Position numbers and translations under genes: made by a program. From Lachnospiraceae bacterium (lineage in GTDB: Bacteria > Bacillota > Clostridia > Lachnospirales > Lachnospiraceae): 64,000 bases of DNA. The notes under the pieces were generated by a model. It did not search any database. It was not told where the DNA came from and worked only from the letters and a program-made list of their open reading frames with translations. Below, piece after piece: positions 57,572 to 64,000 of this stretch. The stretch is from the NCBI GenBank assembly GCA_015057835.1, contig SVDL01000004.1:1-64000 (forward strand), written 5' to 3'. Position 1 is the stretch's first letter; every line of letters begins with the position of its first letter.

Positions 57572-58099
57572 GTGGAAGCATTTGACATTTACGATATCAA
57601 CAGGATCAGAACAGGGCGGACCGCTGTGCGCGGAGATGCCCTGAAGAACGGCGAGTTCCGGCTCGTCGTTCACGTCTGTATATTCAATTCCCGGGGAGAA
57701 CTTCTGATCCAGAGGCGCCAGAGCACCAAAAATACCTGGGCTGATCTGTGGGATGTGAGCGTCGGGGGAGGCGCGCTCGCCGGCGAGTGCAGCACGGAAG
57801 CCGCAGAGCGGGAGACGGAAGAAGAGATCGGACTGAAGATCGATCTTCACGGGCAGCGGCCCAGAATGACCGTTAATTTCCGTGAGGGATTCAATGACGT
57901 ATATATCGTTCGAAAAGACGTCCGTCTTGAGGATCTTATTCTTCAGGAGGATGAGGTATCGGACGTGAAATGGGCTGATCAGGAGACGATCCTGCAGATG
58001 ATAGACCGGAAGGAGTTCATTCCGTATTACAAGGGCTTCATTCAATGGATATTCGAGGCACAGGTGCCGAGAGCTCTGTTTGACGCGAACCGGTCGTAA
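57572..58099 (+). CDS. NUDIX hydrolase
   Basis: SVGGGALAGECSTEAAERETEEEIGLKI Nudix box-like; QRRQSTKNTWADLWDVS. Confidence 0.92.
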   Translation: MEAFDIYDINRIRTGRTAVRGDALKNGEFRLVVHVCIFNSRGELLIQRRQSTKNTWADLWDVSVGGGALAGECSTEAAERETEEEIGLKIDLHGQRPRMTVNFREGFNDVYIVRKDVRLEDLILQEDEVSDVKWADQETILQMIDRKEFIPYYKGFIQWIFEAQVPRALFDANRS

Positions 58100-58277
58100 T
58101 AGGAAGCGGGACAGGATATTCCGGACGCTGTATCTGAGAAACGGTAAAGCAGAGAAACCTGAAACAGAAAAAAACGAAAACAGAAGTAACGGAAATAAAA
58201 AGCGGAGATGGACAGTCTCCGCTTTCTTAACGTCAAAATGTCAGGTCATATATAAATGCCGCATCCCGACGGAACAG

Positions 58278-58790
58278 TCATGCTTTTTTCAGCATTAGAG
58301 CGGTTTTTCTCGCGGAATTCTCAAGTTCCGGCGTAAGACCTCCCTCGAGCCATGTGAGCAGAAAACCGGTCAGCGACGCGGAATAGAACTGCGCGAGGAC
58401 GTCGGAATCGGGGCTGTCGGCACGGTCCGTGATAACAAGATATTGATGGACGGCATGCTGCGCAGCTTTGGGAAACTCACGCATCAGAGTGTCGCGGGAG
58501 AGAGCCCGGTATATGTGCAGGACTGTTTTTTTGTCCTTCAGCAGTGCCTGCGCGATGGAGGGAAGGTAATCCTCCGGCTTTTTCGGTGTCGGATCTTCAA
58601 AAAGAACGGCGTCGAGCTGCCTGCAGAGCATGTGCCCGATCAGTCCGGAAATGCTGTTGAAGTGATAGTAAAAAGTGTTTCGGTTAATGTGGCAGAGATC
58701 CGTGATTTCCCGCACGGTGACAGACTGCGGCGTTTTTTCCTGGATCAAAGTCAGAAATGAGTTAACAATAAGGTCCTCTGTATTGGTCAT
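58278..58790 (-). CDS. TetR/AcrR family transcriptional regulator
   Basis: IVNSFLTLIQEKTPQSVTVREITDLCHINRNTFYYHFNSISGLI HTH. Confidence 0.9.
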   Translation of the reverse strand: MTNTEDLIVNSFLTLIQEKTPQSVTVREITDLCHINRNTFYYHFNSISGLIGHMLCRQLDAVLFEDPTPKKPEDYLPSIAQALLKDKKTVLHIYRALSRDTLMREFPKAAQHAVHQYLVITDRADSPDSDVLAQFYSASLTGFLLTWLEGGLTPELENSARKTALMLKKA

Positions 58791-58924
58791 GTCTACCCCC
58801 GGTGTCTTCTAAGATTACTTATTGTAAATATTATACAACGTAATTAGACTTTTAAGATCAGACAATTGGAATATACTGTTGAAAAAAGTAATATATTTTA
58901 AAAATTGAGAGCAGGAGAATTGTT

Positions 58925-59692
58925 TTAAGCGTCCGATTTCCCGTTTTCTCTCGCGGCAAACAGGTACCGCAGCGTATTGTCAGAGGGTTCTTCAAGGGTA
59001 TCCGCGTCGTATTCTTCAAGGAGGATGAGTCCGGCCGCGGACAGACATTCCCGGATGGTCTCCGGCGTGTAGGCGCGGTGGGTGTGCAGTTCTTCGAATC
59101 GATGGAACATTTCCTTTTCCGGAAATTCGGCGTCCCTTATGAAAAATGTCATGCGGTATTCGTTGACGGCGGATTCGGGATCGTAATCATTTTCCCAGAT
59201 AAAGCTCGCGTCGTCCCGGTTTTCGGCGATGGTCGAATTTCCGATCTCTTCATAAAACGCCGGCGTATTGACGTCGAAAATAAAGAGGCCGCCGGGATCC
59301 AGATAATTGTTGACGAGACGGAAGACCCGGGTGAGGTCCTCTTCATCGGGAAGGTAATTGATCGTGTCGCAGATGCAGATGAAGGCGCGCACCGTCCCGT
59401 AAAGCTCCATTTCGCGAAGGTCCTGATTGAGATACAGAATGCCGTCCTGAGGACTCCCTTCCATGCATGCGGTATCGAGCATTTCCGGGGACAGATCGAT
59501 GCCGATCATATCAAATCCCGCTTTTGCAAGGCGCCGTGTCATCTGGCCGGTGCCGCAGCCGAGATCGGCGGCGATGCCGTCCGTGATGCCGTATTTCCCA
59601 AGAAGACGAAGGATGGTCTCCGCCCATTCGTCGTAGGGAATATTGTCCATAAAGAGGTCATAGACCTGTGCAAAGCCGGTGTACGCGTCCAA
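58925..59692 (-). CDS. Class I SAM-dependent methyltransferase
   Basis: GIAADLGCGTGQMTRRLAKAGFDMIGIDLSPEMLDTA; DTINYLPDEEDLTRVFRLVNNYLDPGGLFIFDVNTP. Confidence 0.9.
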   Translation of the reverse strand: MDAYTGFAQVYDLFMDNIPYDEWAETILRLLGKYGITDGIAADLGCGTGQMTRRLAKAGFDMIGIDLSPEMLDTACMEGSPQDGILYLNQDLREMELYGTVRAFICICDTINYLPDEEDLTRVFRLVNNYLDPGGLFIFDVNTPAFYEEIGNSTIAENRDDASFIWENDYDPESAVNEYRMTFFIRDAEFPEKEMFHRFEELHTHRAYTPETIRECLSAAGLILLEEYDADTLEEPSDNTLRYLFAARENGKSDA

Positions 59693-59710
59693 AGAAAACA
59701 GCTCCTTCGA

Positions 59711-60904
59711 TCAGAACTTCTCGTGCCGTCTGTGTTTTTCCAGAATCTTCTGGATCCGATCCTGAGGATTCAGAAGGTCGCTGATGGAACAGTCGTGATT
59801 AAGTGTATCGATGACGAGAGCGATAAACTTTCGCATATCGCAGTTGACATAATATTTCTTTTTCAGAAGCTCCGGCTTCTGATAGATCAGGTTCGTGGTG
59901 AGGAGCTTGTTGAATGTGCCGGCCTTGTACGCTTTGTCGAATGCGTCGAGGCCGCGGGTGAACATACCGAAGGTGGCGCAGATGTAGATATTGCGCGCAC
60001 CCCGTTCCTTCAGCCATTTGGCGGTCATGAGGACCGTCTCTCCGGAGGAGATCATGTCGTCCAGAATGATCATATCCTTTCCGGTAACATCAGAGCCGAG
60101 GAACTCATGAGCGACGATAGGGCTCTTGCCGCCTTCTCTCTTTGAATAGTCGTGGCGGTGATAGAACGTGCCCATGTTGACGCCCAGCACGGTAGCCATG
60201 TAGATCGCACGGCTCATGCCGCCTTCATCCGGACTGATGATCATAAGATGGTCGCTGTCAACGGTAAGATCCGGATCCTGCCGGAGAATATTCTTAATGA
60301 ACTGGTACGTCGGCTGCAGCGTCTCAAAGCCGCACATCGGAATAGAGTTCTGCACACGCGCGTCGTGAGCATCGTATGTGATGATCGTATGGACGCCCAT
60401 GGCCTCCAGTTCCTGCAGGGCGCTGGAGCAATCGAGGGAATCTCTGCTGTCACGCTTCATCCGCCTGCCTTCATAGAGGTAGGGCATAATGACGTTGATC
60501 CTTTTGGCGGCACCGCTGCAGGCCGCGATGACTCTCTTCAGATCCTGAAAATGATCATCCGGGGATTTGACGTTGGTATATCCGCCGATCCGGTAGGTCT
60601 TGGAGTAATTGCAGACATCCACGAGAATATAGACATCATCGCCGCGGACAGAGCCCGTGACAGTTCCCTTTGCTTCACCGGAGCCGAAACGCGGCGTGGT
60701 CGGGGGAACAATGTAGGTTTCCTTGAGATAGGAATCACCGAGGGTGTGAAGGGTGAGACTCTGGCTCATCCTTTCTTTTCTCCAGTCATGGATATACCGG
60801 TCGATCTGGACCGCGAACTCATCCATGCTTTCGAGCGGAATGATGCAGAGTTTTCCGTCGGGAATCGAGGTCAAGAGAGTAGTTTCTGTGTTCTGTCTGT
60901 TCAC
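59711..60904 (-). CDS. prs: Ribose-phosphate pyrophosphokinase (long form)
   Basis: VIMPYLYEGRRMKRDSRDSLDC, TYDAHDARVQNSIP, DMIILDDMISSGETVLMTAKWLKERGA PRPP motif. Confidence 0.88.
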   Translation of the reverse strand: MNRQNTETTLLTSIPDGKLCIIPLESMDEFAVQIDRYIHDWRKERMSQSLTLHTLGDSYLKETYIVPPTTPRFGSGEAKGTVTGSVRGDDVYILVDVCNYSKTYRIGGYTNVKSPDDHFQDLKRVIAACSGAAKRINVIMPYLYEGRRMKRDSRDSLDCSSALQELEAMGVHTIITYDAHDARVQNSIPMCGFETLQPTYQFIKNILRQDPDLTVDSDHLMIISPDEGGMSRAIYMATVLGVNMGTFYHRHDYSKREGGKSPIVAHEFLGSDVTGKDMIILDDMISSGETVLMTAKWLKERGARNIYICATFGMFTRGLDAFDKAYKAGTFNKLLTTNLIYQKPELLKKKYYVNCDMRKFIALVIDTLNHDCSISDLLNPQDRIQKILEKHRRHEKF

Positions 60905-60915
60905 GTTGCGCCTCC

Positions 60916-61896
60916 TTAGGTCCTTTTTTTACGAAGCCGGATATCATCCCCGACCAGTTTGACGATACTGTAGTGACTGGCGATCCGCGAGAAGACACGC
61001 TCGGAGTAGGTCTCGCGGAATTCCTCCAGAGAGAGATTAGTCGATATTACGGTAGTGCGGTTCCCGAGGATCCGCTCATTGACACAGCGGAAAAGCCGGG
61101 ATGCCACAAATGAATTGGTGAGTTCGGTTCCGAGGTCATCGATGATCAGAAGATCGCATTCGAGAATGATGCGGTCTGAGAAAGAGGAATCCCCCGTGCG
61201 CCCGAACGCCGCGCTCTCCATGACGGACACAAATTCTCCGGCGGTAAAATATACAGCCGTATAACCGCTGTCCAGTGCTTCTTTTGCGATACAGTGCGTA
61301 AGAAAGGTCTTGCCGAGGCCGGTCCTGCCGTAAAGGAAAAGACTGCTTCCTTCCTCGCCGATGTGGCCGGCCGTATAGCGGGCCCGGTCATAAGCGATCT
61401 GCGCGTACTGCCGCGGCGTAAGACCGGTCTTCCCATCCGTGATTGTATCAGAGTACCAGTCAAAAGAGAAGTGAGCAAAGTTTTCTTTTTGCAAAATGCT
61501 TCCGAGGCGGTAGCGGTCATAGAGCAGGCGGGACTGCGCGTCGAGAAAGCAGCGGCACTTCTGCCCGTTCACAAACCCGGTATCGCGGCAGTAGGGGCAT
61601 TCATAGCGCATCTCGAGAGCATCGGCTTCATAGCCGGCCGCAAGGAGCAGTTCCGCGCGTTTTGCGGAAAGCCGGTCCAGCCGTTCTTTTAACGCGGAAC
61701 GGTCAAAATCTCCGCCGAGGATCCTCTCTTTTGCCGCGCGGATCCCGGCGTCCGCGATCTCCCGGTCGATGTCGCGCACTGCAGGAAGAGAGCGGTAGAT
61801 CTCTTCCCGGCGGCGCGCCAGCGCTTCCCGGGCATTCTGCTGCTTCATGTCGTAAGCGCGGAGCAGTTCGTCATACTGTGCGTTTGTAAGGGGCAT
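60916..61896 (-). CDS. dnaI: DnaC/DnaI-like helicase loader ATPase
   Basis: CPYCRDTGFVNGQKCRC; FLYGRTGLGKTFLTHCIA; LLIIDDLGTELTNSFVASRLFRCVNERI. Confidence 0.88.
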   Translation of the reverse strand: MPLTNAQYDELLRAYDMKQQNAREALARRREEIYRSLPAVRDIDREIADAGIRAAKERILGGDFDRSALKERLDRLSAKRAELLLAAGYEADALEMRYECPYCRDTGFVNGQKCRCFLDAQSRLLYDRYRLGSILQKENFAHFSFDWYSDTITDGKTGLTPRQYAQIAYDRARYTAGHIGEEGSSLFLYGRTGLGKTFLTHCIAKEALDSGYTAVYFTAGEFVSVMESAAFGRTGDSSFSDRIILECDLLIIDDLGTELTNSFVASRLFRCVNERILGNRTTVISTNLSLEEFRETYSERVFSRIASHYSIVKLVGDDIRLRKKRT

Positions 61897-61916
61897 CCTT
61901 TATTCTCCCTTCGGTG

Positions 61917-62990
61917 TCAGGACAGCGCGAGCAGGTTCTTTTCCAGCTCGTCCTCGGAATAACTGCGCTGGTCAAAGCGGTTAAATGCATGAGAAGTATT
62001 CTTCTTTGCGGAAGAGGACTCCTGACGGTCTTTTTCGTGCGCCTCGTCAAGAGCCGCAATGTCGTCAGCTGTCTGCACACCTTCACTGAACCAGCGGGAG
62101 AGGATCCCGTCCGTGTATTTCAAAGAGGGCTGCTTGGTGTTCATGACCGTTCTCGTGCAGGCCTCCCGGATGATGTCCATCGGAAAACGATACGTCTCGA
62201 TCCATTTCTTCATCAGCGCGATCTCGGCGTCGATGGGGTGTCTGCCCCCCTGCCCGATGGCCTTTAAGATCTCGTAATAATCCCGGTGATAGGAACTCAC
62301 GGACTGCCTTGCCGCTTTTACCGTGGTGATCCCTTCTTCGTACCAGGCAAGGGCAACTTTTTCGATATAGCGGATGCTTTTGTGCTCTTTGCTCGCGCAG
62401 TATTCGATCAGGTATTCGATGAGATCCGTGGTGAAATGCAGCTCATCATAGAAATAGAGCAGTTTGCCCGCTTCCGAGGGCGAGAGCATTTTCCCGAGAT
62501 ACCGCTGCGCAATGAACAGGAGCTCCTTGATGTCGTCGTTCTCTTTCAGTTCCCGCATGCGCTGCGGGGAGATCTTTCTGTCAGAGGAGGAGAGAGAGGA
62601 GGGTCCTGCCGGATCTTTCACGGGCTCTTTTTCTTCAGGGGTATCCTCAAAGGCGTCCGCATAACCGGCTGCTCCCCGGGCGGGAGCCGCGGGACAGATC
62701 CCGGCAACGGTGATCCCGGACAGCTGGCCGTCGCTGTCATAAGACAGAGAGAGCAGATTCTCAGTCTCCCAGTAGCGAAGTGCGCGCAGAACATCCTGCT
62801 CCGTGTAATTGAGCCGGTCGGCGATCCCGCACAGGGACACCGCGGGCGATCCCGCTCCCGTCATACGGACAAGATAAAGGTACACCTTGACAAATTCCCC
62901 GTTCGCGCGGGGCATATACTCATCAAAGAAAATATTGGAAATGGTCGTGACTTCACACGGCCTGACTGATTTTATCTCTAAAGACTTCAT
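61917..62990 (-). CDS. dnaD: DnaD-domain replication initiation protein
   Basis: FFDEYMPRANGEFVKVYLYLVRM N-terminal domain; LIEYCASKEHKSIRYIEKVALAWYEEGITT and WFSEGVQTADDI DnaD domains. Confidence 0.85.
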   Translation of the reverse strand: MKSLEIKSVRPCEVTTISNIFFDEYMPRANGEFVKVYLYLVRMTGAGSPAVSLCGIADRLNYTEQDVLRALRYWETENLLSLSYDSDGQLSGITVAGICPAAPARGAAGYADAFEDTPEEKEPVKDPAGPSSLSSSDRKISPQRMRELKENDDIKELLFIAQRYLGKMLSPSEAGKLLYFYDELHFTTDLIEYLIEYCASKEHKSIRYIEKVALAWYEEGITTVKAARQSVSSYHRDYYEILKAIGQGGRHPIDAEIALMKKWIETYRFPMDIIREACTRTVMNTKQPSLKYTDGILSRWFSEGVQTADDIAALDEAHEKDRQESSSAKKNTSHAFNRFDQRSYSEDELEKNLLALS

Positions 62991-63069
62991 GAATCCGTCC
63001 TTCTCGTTCCTTTTTGATCAAAAGAGCATAAAACGCTTATTATTAATAATAGCATGAAAATGGATTCGT

Positions 63070-63156
63070 GCATCCACAAAGTAATCCACAAAAAATCCAC
63101 ACAGGCCGGAAATCCGGATCCGATGCCTGTGTGGACAGATGTGGATATGTGGATAA
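63070..63156. promoter_or_regulatory. Cluster of six DnaA-box-like 9-mers in opposing orientation
   Basis: Plus: GCATCCACA 63070, TAATCCACA 63082, AAATCCACA 63093; minus: CTGTCCACA 63130-63138, ATATCCACA 63140-63148, TTATCCACA 63148-63156 (perfect consensus). Confidence 0.65.
63090..63135 (-). terminator. Rho-independent terminator of murC (minus strand)
   Basis: Minus strand TCCACACAGGC-loop-GCCTGTGTGGA followed by TTTTTT. Confidence 0.8.
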
Positions 63157-63160
63157 AAGC

Positions 63161-64000
63161 TCAGGACTTTCCGAGAAGGGCTTCGCCGATCTCAAAGACG
63201 TTTCCGGCGCCCATTGTCATGAGCAGATCATTTTCGGCGCAGTGCTCCAGCAGATAATCTTCGATCTCGCCGAAATCAGGGAAGTAGACCGCGTCTTTTC
63301 CTTTTTCCGCAAGCAGCGCCCGCAGGTCATCGGAGGAGATGCCGATCGTATTTTTCTCTCTGGCGGCGTAAATATCGGCCAGGACGATATGATCGGCCAG
63401 GGAGAGCGCGTCCGCGAATTCGCCGAGAAGCGCCTGGGTCCTCGTATAGGTGTGCGGCTGAAATACGAGCCAGAGATCACGGTGAGGATACATTTTTGCC
63501 GCTTCCAGCGTGGCGCGGATCTCCGAGGGGTGATGCGCGTAATCGTCCACCACCGTAATGTCGCCGAGCTTTCCCTTGATCTCAAAACGGCGGTTGGTTC
63601 CCGTGAAGGAGCCGATGCCCTTGAACGCGATGCTGTCCGGGATCCCCAGAGTCCTGCCGCATGCCGCCGCCGCGAGAGCATTCAGGATATTGTGACGGCC
63701 GGGGACGGAAAGGGAGATGCGACCGGCTTTTTCGCCCCGGATGACACAGTCGAAGGAAGCGTGTCCGAGCTCGTCGAAGGTAATGTTTTCCGCGGTGTAG
63801 TCAGAGGCGGGATCAAAGCCGAACGTGACGACCCGGCAGGTCAGATCCCTGACGACATCTTCGTATTTTTTGGAATCCTTTCCTATAATAAGAGTTCCGT
63901 CCTCCGGAAGAAGTCCTGCGAAGCGGTGGAAGGAAGAAGCAATGTCGTCGAGATCTTTGAAGAAATCGAGATGATCGGCGTCCACATTAAGGATCAGGGC
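63161..64000 (-). CDS. murC: UDP-N-acetylmuramate--L-alanine ligase, C-terminal part (5' end outside window)
   Basis: ALILNVDADHLDFFKDLDDI (reading past 63985 to window edge), DDYAHHPSEIRATLEAAK, LVFQPHTYTRTQALLGEFADAL. Confidence 0.93.
   Translation of the reverse strand, partial: ALILNVDADHLDFFKDLDDIASSFHRFAGLLPEDGTLIIGKDSKKYEDVVRDLTCRVVTFGFDPASDYTAENITFDELGHASFDCVIRGEKAGRISLSVPGRHNILNALAAAACGRTLGIPDSIAFKGIGSFTGTNRRFEIKGKLGDITVVDDYAHHPSEIRATLEAAKMYPHRDLWLVFQPHTYTRTQALLGEFADALSLADHIVLADIYAAREKNTIGISSDDLRALLAEKGKDAVYFPDFGEIEDYLLEHCAENDLLMTMGAGNVFEIGEALLGKS

Overview
This 64-kb window looks like chromosomal DNA from a moderately GC-rich clostridial Firmicute, probably Lachnospiraceae-like (inferred from gene content and protein style). 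Most genes are ordinary: ileS, glgP, rsmA, rsmJ, pgeF, prs, dnaD/dnaI-like genes, murC, pepF, an hsp20, an LCP protein and a copper csoR-copA cluster. There is also a GH94/LacI/ABC/GH5 beta-glucoside locus, an ApbE/NusG-II/Gx cassette, and an ABC transporter with a giant coiled-coil FtsX permease. I saw no CRISPR array, prophage, transposase, rRNA or convincing tRNA. The best candidates for a second look are: (1) an 833-aa adenosine-deaminase-like protein with a C-terminal Rossmann/SLOG-like domain, overlapping an rsmJ; (2) a degenerate 22-bp tandem repeat array (6 units) between divergent genes; (3) a cluster of six DnaA-box-like sites upstream of dnaD-dnaI; (4) a DiNase/NifX + His/Cys-rich + FKBP (SlyD-like) fusion; (5) an XRE + RelA/SpoT-type HD fusion; (6) a nested CopZ-like ORF with its own Shine-Dalgarno inside copA; (7) a TPR + acidic linker + CbxX-like AAA protein with an atypical Walker B; (8) a frameshifted REC-GGDEF gene. 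Regulatory sites readable in the sequence include a CIRCE element at hsp20, a perfect palindrome inside the csoR promoter and candidate LacI operators. No database search was possible, so every family call comes from motif recognition.
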